The position numbers were made by a program, and so were the translations under genes. From a virus, in IMG/VR virus record IMGVR_UViG_3300030101_002616, positions 16,484 to 80,483 of that record: a stretch of DNA of 64,000 bases; one strand, given 5' to 3'. Below are positions 46,301 through 54,317 of the stretch, one piece after another. Below the pieces are notes generated by a model. That model searched no databases. It had not been told where the DNA came from and saw nothing but the letters and a program-made list of their open reading frames with translations. Positions within the stretch are counted from its first letter, which is position 1. Each line of letters starts with the position of its first letter.

Positions 46301-47254
46301 GCTGAACACGAAGTTGCAACTACCAGAATGTTAGCGCTGATGAAAAACTTAGAGGGAAAATTAAAGGATAAGGATGGTAATGTTATAAACAATGAAGATG
46401 GAAAGCCAGCTAATTTATATGACTTACTATCAATAGATAAGAAGACAGGAAAAATGTCAGTAGATTCTAGAGTTGCAAACTTTAATAAGAGTGACTTTAT
46501 AAATCTAGTGCAAGGATTAGCTAGAAGAACTAACCAAACTAAGGGTGGATTTGACAGACCAACTGCACAAAGAATGTGGTATGGTAAACTAGCAATGCTA
46601 TTCCGCAGCTGGCTAGTACCCGGACTAAGACGTCGTTATGGACACGGAGGATTTACAGGCCCAACAGTGCATGCTGATGAAGAGTTAGGAACTGTAACTC
46701 AAGGTATGTACATATCATTCTGGAACTTTTTACGTAAAAGTGTAGCAGATAGAGCATGGCCACATACTGTATTTGATCAACTAACTGAGATGGAGCAGCA
46801 AAATATAAAACGTACAGGAACAGAGTTTGGATCTTTAGCAGCAGCATTTGTTCTAATACAAGCCTTACAAAATCTAGATGATGATGAAGAAAACTTTGCA
46901 ACAAACTTTTTACTGTACCAAACATTAAGATACCAAGCAGAGATAGTACAATGGACTCCAGGTGTTGGAACTATGGAAGCTATTCGTATTTTAAAATCAC
47001 CAACAGCAACAGCAAGACACGTAGAAAAAGCTATTAAACTTTTTGGTCAAATTAAAGACGAAGGATTATATAATCTAGGATTCCCAATAGATGAAAAAGA
47101 TATATTCTATCAAAGAGATTCAGGACGTTATCAAAAAGGTGATAGAAAAATTAAAAAAAGTCTTGAAGATTTACTGCCAATACTCAGAGGTCTAAACAAA
47201 AGTAAGACCCCTGAAGAGGCAGCTCAATATTTCCTAGGAGGAACGTATAACTAA
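43388..47254 (+). CDS. Large virion cargo protein downstream of the RNA polymerase
   Basis: A 1288-residue protein that starts one base inside the polymerase stop. The first 620 residues are mainly charged helix with coiled-coil segments. The C-terminal half includes AEHEVATTRMLALMKNLEGK, a TAQRMWYGKLAMLFRSWLVPG stretch and a hydrophobic GSLAAAFVLIQALQNL helix near 1148. These suit insertion in, or association with, a membrane. crAss-like genomes have a comparable large gene beside the polymerase, and such proteins are packaged. It is the last + strand gene and its stop overlaps the opposing - strand stop by three bases. Confidence 0.65.
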   Translation: MAKKCSIQVNGQEHIMLTQLADYIDNSEPNSRSIEKVVDILKEGKGITSVQGVPGLFVTEDQRKDIKLINSQGMVPGLIDVKYFESIAQGPDGSPTNIYKIEVNDNILQQRPKVGDSNSNFNYNNQYELDQFNRLSADKKSTQTTEKEIPDKPESPKVYSTNAQAQNELQQLALDAKIIIEAQLQEVKGLPDEMREKKEIRLKRLQAAVDKIKRADDFFMFVVANRDNINNAVEEFNSIMALPIEERAKPKNMNRMYEIKNTLDSVDTLVKLKQVVIDQIGLGQQGRLQEILDNIKNTIDKAEELDNSFEREIIPIMAEVLVGYHNQAIDPKIDSIIKNIEKFGDWRRFKSEVDTTNEYKELEERLKDGKITTQGFEEAAKRMTLDSFKNRKILGRDKLIKEMTAAHKDKSAFSYYFDPLIYSSEAAIQLFTKSVKEATFKKNEMTLDFKYILKEEYDAFTEGMNETQIAKLNDDLLEVVTYYRRDANGDISSTELLSLVHPLLINKFNEDRIKMRERLNKKYNRPQREDYTSKAEYGEANAAWDRSKNRTLYYKAEQKWIQENTEPIEGWEKEIAKLNREIGEAEKTLQKAKAAGRSDAEYNAMQQIKETRKAIRSMINPVTGKPKGPLVKPKTSVYTNPKYTAIQNDPRKKRYYDFTLKSLRETQQMIGKKRMRSQVYDEYSYLMPSIRKNDFDRAMEQGLVASAKELLSDTFTVQETEKDVFGNYNEQTGELQQAVPVFYTNEVDHKDISKDIASSLYQFRDMANNYVTKNEIVGQVMLFRDILKNRDTMEVDAGGVAYLSGIANKLGVKLPAKKAGESYTFKHVDAFIDTIMFGQRELKENFKIFGKEISANKFANALNAFVAMNTLSFNFLQGANQSIIDNMALISEANAGEFFSRSDLAWAKSQYWSEGAGLSDTGRFIPDTKLGKALEMFDALTEFTDQEGRRLVGGRLRKALETGNLLVVQQAAEHEVATTRMLALMKNLEGKLKDKDGNVINNEDGKPANLYDLLSIDKKTGKMSVDSRVANFNKSDFINLVQGLARRTNQTKGGFDRPTAQRMWYGKLAMLFRSWLVPGLRRRYGHGGFTGPTVHADEELGTVTQGMYISFWNFLRKSVADRAWPHTVFDQLTEMEQQNIKRTGTEFGSLAAAFVLIQALQNLDDDEENFATNFLLYQTLRYQAEIVQWTPGVGTMEAIRILKSPTATARHVEKAIKLFGQIKDEGLYNLGFPIDEKDIFYQRDSGRYQKGDRKIKKSLEDLLPILRGLNKSKTPEEAAQYFLGGTYN

Positions 47255-47724
47255 CGACCTTCTCTTTCTATAGCCATAAGCAATAGTAATAGATAACCAA
47301 CTAGATCTCTAGCTGTGTCTTCTGTATCATCATTCAATCCTTTGTTAGCTATGCGGGCTAGCTTATCATCTATCCTAGCTTTGATAGCTTCACTTGCTCC
47401 AAGTTTACTAAATACACCAAGAGGGTTAAGCGCCGTGTTTCCATACGCAGCGTTCTTTTCCTTCAGTAAATCTGTAATGGATTCAGTAACTTTGTCCAAG
47501 TGCCATGCAAAATCTGCATTGTCAGGAACTTTCCAAGCAGGCACAGTGCATGCACCGGGCTCTACCTGTTCAATACAATCTTCTGGATACCAAAATGTAA
47601 ATGTAGTTTCACCCGGCATCACTAGTCTAAATCCATCTCTTGGATTCTTTTCTAGTACTTCATATATGTGACCCACCTTACCGCGGTGTCCACAATCTTT
47701 TATTATTCTTGCTAACTGTTTCAT
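47251..47724 (-). CDS. SH3/KOW-like domain fused to a nucleotide-metabolism-like (DUF1599-type) domain
   Basis: A 157-residue protein. Residues about 1-55 look like a small beta barrel (GHRGKVGHIYEVLEKNPRDGF, then FTFWYPEDCIEQV). Residues about 80-157 carry LLKEKNAAYGNTALNPLGVF, then KARIDDKLARIANKG and DTARDLVGYLLLL. This resembles small helical proteins with a KNAxYG motif (DUF1599/Nmad-like or MazG-like), often linked to nucleotide metabolism. Acidic residues after the DK and in EDTARDL could bind metal. It is the last gene of the - strand module, 3 bases after the uracil-DNA glycosylase, and converges on the + strand module. Confidence 0.6.
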   Translation of the reverse strand: MKQLARIIKDCGHRGKVGHIYEVLEKNPRDGFRLVMPGETTFTFWYPEDCIEQVEPGACTVPAWKVPDNADFAWHLDKVTESITDLLKEKNAAYGNTALNPLGVFSKLGASEAIKARIDDKLARIANKGLNDDTEDTARDLVGYLLLLLMAIEREGR

Positions 47725-47727
47725 AAT

Positions 47728-48444
47728 TTAAAAAGGTACTTCATTAAGTTGTCTAGGCAATGGTTCGCCACAGTATGTATTCCATTTAATAGGCGTTTCA
47801 AGAAACGTGTTGACTCTAGTAAAACTATTACTAGTATGGAAGCCAGCACTACCACCGGTATAAGCATCAGCTGCGGGATGCGGCGCTTTAACAATCTTGT
47901 TATCACCTTGTATGAATTTTTCATAATCTTGTGCTTTTTTGCCCCATAGAACATAAACAATATTATTCATGCTGCCTGAAAGACTGGTTAATAATTCTTT
48001 TGTAAACGTGTTCCACAACACAGTGTGTGAACCAGGCTTACCTCTTTCAACAGTCAAAGCTGTGTTAAGTAATAACACTCCTTGATCTGCCCAACTAGTT
48101 AAATCATAATCAAAATCAATACACAAGGTTTCATACTCATGTTCTAATGCCTTAGTTATCCATTGTAAACTAGGACTAATTTTTGGACTATGATTACTGT
48201 TAGCAAAAGCTAATCCAGTTGCACTGCCGTCGTGATACGGATCTTGCCCAAGTATAACTACTCTGAGTTTTGACAAGGGACAAAGTTTAAATGCACGAAA
48301 AGTAAGTTTTGTATCAGGGTATATAATTCTACCTTCTGCTTTACCTTTCTTTATTGTTGTAGTCAAGCTGTTAAAATAACTTGAAATTAATATTGGTTCA
48401 AGCAAGGGATACCAATCCCCCACTTGTTTTTGTATTGGATTCAT
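47728..48444 (-). CDS. ung: Uracil-DNA glycosylase, family 1
   Basis: A 238-residue protein with the family-1 motif VVILGQDPYHDG (Gln67, Asp68, Tyr70, His71), a WADQGVLLLNTALTVE segment (Asn127) and the second motif around His189. That second motif reads HPAADAYTGGSAGF instead of the usual HPSPLSAHRGF. The enzyme removes uracil from DNA, leaving an abasic site, and is a common gene in crAss-like phages. The length is normal for the family. It overlaps its upstream neighbour by four bases. The variant leucine-loop region may change DNA binding; activity is still expected because the catalytic Asp and His are present. Confidence 0.93.
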   Translation of the reverse strand: MNPIQKQVGDWYPLLEPILISSYFNSLTTTIKKGKAEGRIIYPDTKLTFRAFKLCPLSKLRVVILGQDPYHDGSATGLAFANSNHSPKISPSLQWITKALEHEYETLCIDFDYDLTSWADQGVLLLNTALTVERGKPGSHTVLWNTFTKELLTSLSGSMNNIVYVLWGKKAQDYEKFIQGDNKIVKAPHPAADAYTGGSAGFHTSNSFTRVNTFLETPIKWNTYCGEPLPRQLNEVPF

Positions 48445-49181
48445 ATATAAATTTTTGGGTTAAACGTTTCTTCTTTTATATCAATAATACTAAGCAACTC
48501 TGATCCAGGTTCAATCTCTGCATCAAGTTCCTCTTGCAATCTCAAGCGTCGCTTCTCATCTTGGAAAAGAATAGACGCCATCTGGCCATGTATAGTAAAG
48601 CCATGAAACTCTAGTATCTTGCTCTTGTAATTAGGACTAAACTTAGAGTACTTGCCTTCAATAAACATTTCGTAATCTCGTAAGTAATTTGCAGGCACAT
48701 CAAATACAAACATTACAAAGTATGGAGATGGATCAAATGTATCTTTAAAGTTTCTAAACTTTTTCAAAGCTTGTTCAAACTTCAAGAATACAGTATCACC
48801 AGAAAATCTGTACAACAAACCAATACATCTTTCGTATTGATCTACATTTATAAACGCATTAATAAACAACTTGTCATACATAAACAGTCTTCTGGTCCCA
48901 CCAAGCATAGGTAGTAAAAACAAGGAAGACTTGTTTAACCTAGCTACAGATAATTCATAACTAGGTTTCAAGTCTACAATTTCTAAATTTATGTTGTTGA
49001 CTTTAAAAGGTTTCTTATCTACGTTTATAGTCTCATGCAGTGTTATAGATCTATTGTCAAAGGACAGTGCCACTACTTCATCTGCAAGTGTTGTAGGTAT
49101 TATAGATGCAACATCACCTGTTATAACAAAAGATCTTGGATCTTTAATTACATAAAAACATTCTTTAGATTTTATTCCCAT
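48441..49181 (-). CDS. Conserved replication-module protein of unknown function
   Basis: A 246-residue protein with mixed alpha/beta character and no recognisable catalytic motif. The N-terminal half is beta-rich (FVITGDVASIIPTTLADEVVA). The middle contains SSLFLLPMLGGTRRLFMYDK and FINAFINVDQYERCIGLLYRF, and the C-terminal third is charged. It is sandwiched between the 5'-3' exonuclease (10-base overlap) and uracil-DNA glycosylase (4-base overlap), so it is co-translated with repair/replication enzymes. I do not recognise a family; a crAss-like conserved hypothetical is the best description. Confidence 0.65.
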   Translation of the reverse strand: MGIKSKECFYVIKDPRSFVITGDVASIIPTTLADEVVALSFDNRSITLHETINVDKKPFKVNNINLEIVDLKPSYELSVARLNKSSLFLLPMLGGTRRLFMYDKLFINAFINVDQYERCIGLLYRFSGDTVFLKFEQALKKFRNFKDTFDPSPYFVMFVFDVPANYLRDYEMFIEGKYSKFSPNYKSKILEFHGFTIHGQMASILFQDEKRRLRLQEELDAEIEPGSELLSIIDIKEETFNPKIYI

Positions 49182-49945
49182 GAGTCATCTTCATTTACAA
49201 CGGTTACTAATTCAGGGTTAGGAGTTGGCATAAACAAATGCTCTGGTATCTCGCCAACATCTTTCTCCGCTATATCTATATTAGTATGCATGCGTACAAG
49301 TTTAAACGTTTCATAGAATCTAGATATACCTTCATCTAATCTAAACTTTGCTAGATACTGAGATAGTACTACTGAATGGTGTGACAATACGTCTGGCATA
49401 TTATCAATAATTGAATCAGCTGTTTTGATACCCAGTCCAGGAATACCAGGTATACCATCAGTGCTATCGCCCATAAGAACCTGCTTCCATAAGAAGTCAC
49501 GAGCTTGATCATCTGTTGTTTCATGAAATTCTGCTTTTTGATAATTATAATGTTTACCTGGAAGTTGTTGTAACACATCTTTATCAGGACTGCAGATTAC
49601 ACAGTTATCATCTAACATGTGGCGAGCTATGCCCACAAGGTCATCAGCTTCTAGGCCTGTAAAGGATCTAAAGTTCCAGGGTTCTTGTTGTATGTATGCG
49701 TCTAATGCGTAGTATATAGGTGGTTTGCTTCCGTGTTTTCTATTGTACTTGTAAGGTTTACTTTTTGCCATGTCATATCTAAAACACTTGCCGCGTGTTA
49801 GATAACCAATGTAACTATCAGATTCTGTTTCTATCAGTATTTGTTGTATTCTATTGTTCAATCCTTCGATTGCTTCTTCAAGGGTATCTTTACCCATTTC
49901 ATAATACAGAAGACTATCTGCATCAATTAGTGCTACTCTATTCAT
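49172..49945 (-). CDS. 5'-3' exonuclease / flap endonuclease (T5/T7 type)
   Basis: A 257-residue protein with the PIN-like nuclease acidic residues in order: ALIDADSL (Asp8, Asp10), GLEADDL (Glu99, Asp101, Asp102), CSPDKD (Asp121, Asp123) and LMGDSTDGIPG (Asp160, Asp163). A helix-hairpin-helix DNA-binding element follows (GIPGLGIKTA). In phages such enzymes remove RNA primers and process flaps. It complements the family A polymerase at 62944, which lacks its own 5'-3' exonuclease domain. It is the first gene after the terminator at 49973-50000 and overlaps the next gene by ten bases. Confidence 0.92.
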   Translation of the reverse strand: MNRVALIDADSLLYYEMGKDTLEEAIEGLNNRIQQILIETESDSYIGYLTRGKCFRYDMAKSKPYKYNRKHGSKPPIYYALDAYIQQEPWNFRSFTGLEADDLVGIARHMLDDNCVICSPDKDVLQQLPGKHYNYQKAEFHETTDDQARDFLWKQVLMGDSTDGIPGIPGLGIKTADSIIDNMPDVLSHHSVVLSQYLAKFRLDEGISRFYETFKLVRMHTNIDIAEKDVGEIPEHLFMPTPNPELVTVVNEDDSWE

Positions 49946-49972
49946 CGCATATGGTTTTATTAGGTTAAGAGC

Positions 49973-50000
49973 CTAGAAAGGGGCCGAAGCCCCCATCTAG
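49973..50000 (-). terminator. Rho-independent terminator after the rIIB-like gene
   Basis: On the - strand the stem is CTAGA/TCTAG outside and GGGGC/GCCCC inside, with a TTCG tetraloop, a very stable hairpin. A short T-containing tract (TTTCT) overlaps the outer stem. It lies between the rIIB-like stop (50020) and the exonuclease start (49945). I see no TANNTTTG promoter in the 28 bases between hairpin and exonuclease start, so partial read-through may feed the downstream genes. Confidence 0.75.
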
Positions 50001-50019
50001 AATCATGAATACACAAACA

Positions 50020-51198
50020 TTACAGAGAGTTCATCTCCGCAATATCTTTATCTACTTCTTCTTTTATTTCGCTGTAGTCAGCGACTGCTTCTTTGCGCAT
50101 CTCTTCCCACTCAGCATCAGTCTTAGCTGCATAAGTAGAGCTGTGGTATATAGAACCATTTACACCTGCAAGTGAGGAGTGTACAAAATACTGTAGGCAT
50201 CTGATTGCACCAGTCTCATCGTCAGGCACTGCACCAATATGCATAGGATCAACAAAGATGTTGTGAATCTCACCGCTGTAGTATGCAATGTACTTAAGAC
50301 CACCGAAGTGTAAACCTTTAACACAAGATTGATTGTCATCTGTATTCACATAAGACCAGTCTGGTAATCTGTGTGTACAACCAACTTTGATAAAGTGTCC
50401 TGGGTTAGCATATCCGTTAGGGCCTTCACAGTAAAATGCATCACCACTACTACCCATAATAGCTGGCTGAAACAATCTATCTTCTACATGCTCAGGCAAT
50501 CCACCTTCTTCAATCTCACCTGTATCAGGATTGAATGTACGCTTGTAGCGATCTATCTGCTCACCAGTTTCTGTGTCATATGCATGCATAATCTCAGTAG
50601 ATACCTTGTAACCATTAAGTAAACCTTCACTAGTGATCTTCATCTGATACATAGTAGCTCTACATTCAGCAACTTCTTCACTTAGACCATGCTCATCCAT
50701 CAACTCTGCTTTGAGTTTAGGATGTACATACTGTAAGTTTACAAAGTTAAAGAACTTCTCAGTAAACTTCTCACCTTTCTCACAGTCACACTTGTTCATC
50801 TTCTCACGAAGAATAGGGTTACGTAAAAATCTAACCCACATCTTAACAAGTGGCATAAAGTCTACGCCCCTGTCAAGTGACTCAAAGATACGGTCAACTA
50901 AAGCTTGTGGCATAGGTATACTAGATACTACACCCTCGTGCTTCAAGAAGAACTCACCGGTTCCTTCATTGACATGAATCCATTCGCATTCAGTTTCTAC
51001 AGTTGTTTTGTAGTCTTGGACAGTAAGCTTAGCAAACTCTTCCATGAGTGCATTGTACTCGTCCATAGTTGTAACAGACTGTTGTCTGTCAGATAGCTCC
51101 ATCATCTTTTTATAAGTGTCTTCGGAGTAGTTGACACTAAACGGCGTGTCGCCGTACGAACCAGATATTTGGTTCTCAATAACGTTTATTGTAATCAT
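50020..51198 (-). CDS. rIIB: rIIB-like protein
   Basis: A 392-residue protein. I chose the ATG at 51198, which begins MITINVIENQISGSYGD; an upstream in-frame ATG at 51267 would run through a terminator and promoter and add hydrophobic residues. The middle (about 135-235) is helical. The C-terminal region contains CVKGLHFGGLKYIAYY and IHNIFVDPMHIGAVP, which fit the T4 rIIB family. It is followed by a terminator and preceded by its own host-type promoter and by rIIA. In T4 the pair acts at the membrane in lysis control and resistance to host exclusion; here the function is inferred by family. Confidence 0.8.
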   Translation of the reverse strand: MITINVIENQISGSYGDTPFSVNYSEDTYKKMMELSDRQQSVTTMDEYNALMEEFAKLTVQDYKTTVETECEWIHVNEGTGEFFLKHEGVVSSIPMPQALVDRIFESLDRGVDFMPLVKMWVRFLRNPILREKMNKCDCEKGEKFTEKFFNFVNLQYVHPKLKAELMDEHGLSEEVAECRATMYQMKITSEGLLNGYKVSTEIMHAYDTETGEQIDRYKRTFNPDTGEIEEGGLPEHVEDRLFQPAIMGSSGDAFYCEGPNGYANPGHFIKVGCTHRLPDWSYVNTDDNQSCVKGLHFGGLKYIAYYSGEIHNIFVDPMHIGAVPDDETGAIRCLQYFVHSSLAGVNGSIYHSSTYAAKTDAEWEEMRKEAVADYSEIKEEVDKDIAEMNSL

Positions 51199-51215
51199 GA
51201 TTAATAATTTAGTTA

Positions 51216-51246
51216 CAAAGTTAATATAAAAATTTTGTTTATACAA
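51216..51246 (-). promoter_or_regulatory. Bacteroidota-type promoter for the rIIB-like gene
   Basis: On the - strand, a TTG (51246-51244) is followed by exactly 20 bases and then TAACTTTG (51223-51216), matching the Bacteroidota consensus TTG-N17-23-TANNTTTG. The start codon lies 17 bases further on (51198). The TTG overlaps the distal arm of the terminator at 51244-51279. This would let host RNA polymerase transcribe rIIB separately from rIIA. Confidence 0.65.
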
Positions 51247-51279
51247 GTAATACAGGGGATATTTCACCCCTGTAACTTG
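51244..51279 (-). terminator. Rho-independent terminator after the rIIA-like gene
   Basis: The stem is TACAGGGG/CCCCTGTA (51251-51258 with 51267-51274), extended by CAAGT/ACTTG (51244-51248 with 51275-51279), with an 8-base loop. No long T-run follows, so strength is uncertain. It sits 8 bases downstream of the rIIA-like stop. The core resembles the left-edge terminator (CAGGGG...CCCCTG). Confidence 0.7.
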
Positions 51280-51286
51280 CTGATTA

Positions 51287-54022
51287 TCACCAGTCTAGCC
51301 TGCCTTTAGCGTCCAGGTAAACCTTGATTTCTTTGATAAGATCTTGATCCAAATCTTCATCGCTATTAGGAGAGTATGATACTTCATCAATACAATCCAA
51401 TAATGTATGAACACCTTCAGACCATTCTTCAAGTTCATCAAACTTATCCATCAACTCTTGGTCTTGACCAACAGCTTCTGGTATGTCTAGTACAAATAAC
51501 TCACGACTCTTCTGCTGTATAGCAGCGGCGTCATCATTATCTTTGCAAAACTTGTGCATTTCCACAATCTTCCTGACCATAGGAAATATATCAGTCTGTT
51601 TAATCCACTGACTTGTTCTTACGTCTAGATTAGCTGCATTGTATACAGCTTCATACTTTTTAAACAAATCTGGATTAATGTCCTTAAGACAATATAAATA
51701 TGTCTTAGGTATTATAGCCTTCATTTTATCTGCAGTGTACCATTTAATTGCGTATTCATCCATAGTATATCCTCCATTAGGTGTTAGTTGTAAAAAGAAT
51801 TCATCAATGTGTTTAACATTAGAGTTCATACTAATGTGTTTAACATTGCTCTGTGAGACTCTGATAATCTGCGGCGTATCCCAATCAAAGTTAGTATTGT
51901 GATATACCGTACCATCATCTTTAGTAGTAGTAGTTGGTATTACATGTCGACTATTATCAAACCTAACAGCTGGTGTATCAAAGAAGAACACTCTGTCATC
52001 ATCTCCAGTTTGCCATCTCAGTATATCTTTATACACTTCATCCAATCTAGGAGCAAAAGGATGTATCATACCACAAGCTACCATCAGTTTCTCATCATCA
52101 GCTGCAGTACCATAGTAGGTAGTACGCTGAGTCTTCATAAGATCTTTTACCTTTGGCTCAATCTTATCTCTGATGTAACGGTGGTCACTTCCTGATGCAT
52201 GCCAATGCTTATCGTTATATCTAAAAGTGTATGCAACCATACGCTCTTCTATCTTACGACGTTCAGCTGGCGTGATGTTCTCGAACTGTGCAATCTCTTT
52301 AGCCTTAGTAATCTCATCTTTGTACTCTTCTAGCCACTCTTCATCTACCTCTATGTCGTCATAGTTACGACTGTGAGTAGACTCAGTAATTAGCTCAAGA
52401 ACTCTAGCGCGTTTAGCAAGTGCTTTCTTATTTGCTTTGACAGACTCAGCACTAACGACACTACTAGGCTCCCAGTTATCTACAGGCTTTATACAGATAA
52501 CAGGACCTTGACACTCGTGTATAAGGTACATATCTTTATACTTGCTATGATTCTCTTCGCCCATGATAAAGATATTATTCTCTCTCAACTGGCTGTAGTT
52601 CTCAATAGCAACTCTTTCAATAGTATCATCACCACTGTTGTAGTCTCTACTCTTACTTACAACCTCAACCTTCATACCTCTGAACAAAGCTTTTACAGAT
52701 TCATTCTTAAGTCTAGGGTCTGGGCCAAACTTAGGCTTGAGTTGTTCCTGATCAATGATATTAGATAGTCTACCAAGTACACTACCGCTGTCAGCTTTAG
52801 TCAAGACTTGCTTACAAGCTAGCAACCAAGACACAAAGTCTGTTTGCTTAAGCTCTTCTTGTACAATCTCGCTAGCTTCATCAGCAGCTGCCATAATAAC
52901 AGACTTGATGTAAGCTTTAGTATTCTCATTCCATATCACCTTCTCACGTGACGGCGTAACATCTACACCCTCTTGCAATACAATCTCTTCACCAGTTTCT
53001 GGGTCATTGATTACCTGTCTTGCAGGACATTTGAAAGCAATAGGTCCCCACATCTGCTGCATCTCCAACTCACGGAAGTCAACAAAGCCATAGTTAACAC
53101 CAGTTGGTGCACCTACATCCTTAGTCAACACAATGTGCGGTCTGCTAAACATATATGTATCAGAGATAATCAAGTTATCAGAGTTATGCATAATTGTTGG
53201 GTGAATATTCTCTTTCCTTTCATAGCCATCCTCTGCAATACGCTTGAACTTAATACTAGGCATATACATCAGCTGTTCTTCAACCGCATCACGATAGTCA
53301 CGTCTGTTATGTTTCTTCACACCAAACGATACTATAGTCTGATTCTTTGCATCAGTAGATACATAGTGCACTTTCGTTCCATCGCTAAGTACAACATGCG
53401 GATTAGGCTGACCGGCCTCTGGGTTAAATGCTGGTATAATAAAGTCTGTCTTGTAATTGTAACAGTTCATCTTGAATCTCTTACCATTGTGCACAGTTTC
53501 TATAGTATAAAAGTCTACACCAGTTGACAATGCAACCTTAGCACCAAGACCAAATGCACCAAAGTTCTCAGCCGTGTTACGCTTAGTTGAATAACCAAGT
53601 TCAAGCACACCTTCCAAACGACGTGCACCAATACCAACACCGTAATCATGTATAGTAACTACATCGCAGTATCCTGTTCCTTCATTCTCTGTGTATGTAA
53701 TTAGTACATCATTGTTCTCTGTGTCTAGGTGATCCAAGTCATAGTAACTTATATCAAAGTTACTATCATCATACTGTTCGCCGTGGCGTTCAATATAGTA
53801 GTCTTCAGCCTTTGCTTTACCACTTAGTATCTCTATAGCTATCTCTTTCTCACGCTGAGCGTCGGCACCATTGGTAGCCAACTCACGTACGGTAGAAGGA
53901 ATAGGTGTAGAATACTGTGTGGACTGCAAGATGTCAAAGACCATTTTCTCTGCGCCCTTGTTAATCTTCTTAGCAAGGCCTTCAGATCCTTTGATCTGCT
54001 TATCAATCGTTTTTATACTCAT
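51287..54022 (-). CDS. rIIA: rIIA-like protein with GHKL ATPase domain
   Basis: A 911-residue protein. Residues about 43-180 show a GHKL (histidine kinase/Hsp90-type) ATPase. The N box is TVRELATNGADAQ (Glu47, Asn51, Asp54). A second box is HDYGVGIGARRL near residue 116. The third is GYSTKRNTAENFGAFGLGAKVALS. The remainder is large and mixed, with a long charged helical region. The layout fits T4 rIIA, and the rIIB-like gene follows directly. The expected role is ATP-dependent action at the membrane in host-phage interplay; the exact function is unknown in crAss-like phages. It overlaps the upstream gene by 20 bases. Confidence 0.85.
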   Translation of the reverse strand: MSIKTIDKQIKGSEGLAKKINKGAEKMVFDILQSTQYSTPIPSTVRELATNGADAQREKEIAIEILSGKAKAEDYYIERHGEQYDDSNFDISYYDLDHLDTENNDVLITYTENEGTGYCDVVTIHDYGVGIGARRLEGVLELGYSTKRNTAENFGAFGLGAKVALSTGVDFYTIETVHNGKRFKMNCYNYKTDFIIPAFNPEAGQPNPHVVLSDGTKVHYVSTDAKNQTIVSFGVKKHNRRDYRDAVEEQLMYMPSIKFKRIAEDGYERKENIHPTIMHNSDNLIISDTYMFSRPHIVLTKDVGAPTGVNYGFVDFRELEMQQMWGPIAFKCPARQVINDPETGEEIVLQEGVDVTPSREKVIWNENTKAYIKSVIMAAADEASEIVQEELKQTDFVSWLLACKQVLTKADSGSVLGRLSNIIDQEQLKPKFGPDPRLKNESVKALFRGMKVEVVSKSRDYNSGDDTIERVAIENYSQLRENNIFIMGEENHSKYKDMYLIHECQGPVICIKPVDNWEPSSVVSAESVKANKKALAKRARVLELITESTHSRNYDDIEVDEEWLEEYKDEITKAKEIAQFENITPAERRKIEERMVAYTFRYNDKHWHASGSDHRYIRDKIEPKVKDLMKTQRTTYYGTAADDEKLMVACGMIHPFAPRLDEVYKDILRWQTGDDDRVFFFDTPAVRFDNSRHVIPTTTTKDDGTVYHNTNFDWDTPQIIRVSQSNVKHISMNSNVKHIDEFFLQLTPNGGYTMDEYAIKWYTADKMKAIIPKTYLYCLKDINPDLFKKYEAVYNAANLDVRTSQWIKQTDIFPMVRKIVEMHKFCKDNDDAAAIQQKSRELFVLDIPEAVGQDQELMDKFDELEEWSEGVHTLLDCIDEVSYSPNSDEDLDQDLIKEIKVYLDAKGRLDW

Positions 54023-54314
54023 GTCTATTTATTTTACTTTGTTCATGTATTTCATTTAATTCACTAGCTAGCTCAGCATACTTAATTTCTTTAAAGAACT
54101 GTTGCTGTACATCTCTAACTAGAATGAAGAACTCTAAACCATATATAGGTTCAAAGATTCTGTCAAACTTTTCCAAGTCTTCAAGGTATCCAAATGTATT
54201 GTACCTTGTTTGTTCGTACAGCTTAGCAAGCTGACGCTTTGTGTCTATGGGACCATTAGACATATCTATCCCAAGACCATCCAGACGGATGATCAAATCT
54301 TCTGTGTATTCCAT
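54003..54314 (-). CDS. Small helical protein of unknown function
   Basis: A 103-residue acidic/basic helical protein. It contains RLDGLGIDMSNGPIDTKRQL and a YGLEFFILVRDVQQQFFKEI helix. It has no enzyme motif and no signal. It overlaps rIIA by 20 bases and follows the nuclease gene after 3 bases, so all three are coupled. It might be an accessory of rIIA or of the nuclease; there is no sequence evidence to choose. Confidence 0.65.
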   Translation of the reverse strand: MEYTEDLIIRLDGLGIDMSNGPIDTKRQLAKLYEQTRYNTFGYLEDLEKFDRIFEPIYGLEFFILVRDVQQQFFKEIKYAELASELNEIHEQSKINRHEYKND

Positions 54315-54317
54315 AAA

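Noticed and set aside
51199-51267. Earlier start for the rIIB-like gene
   Set aside because: It would translate through the promoter and part of the terminator; MITINVIENQ at 51198 fits.
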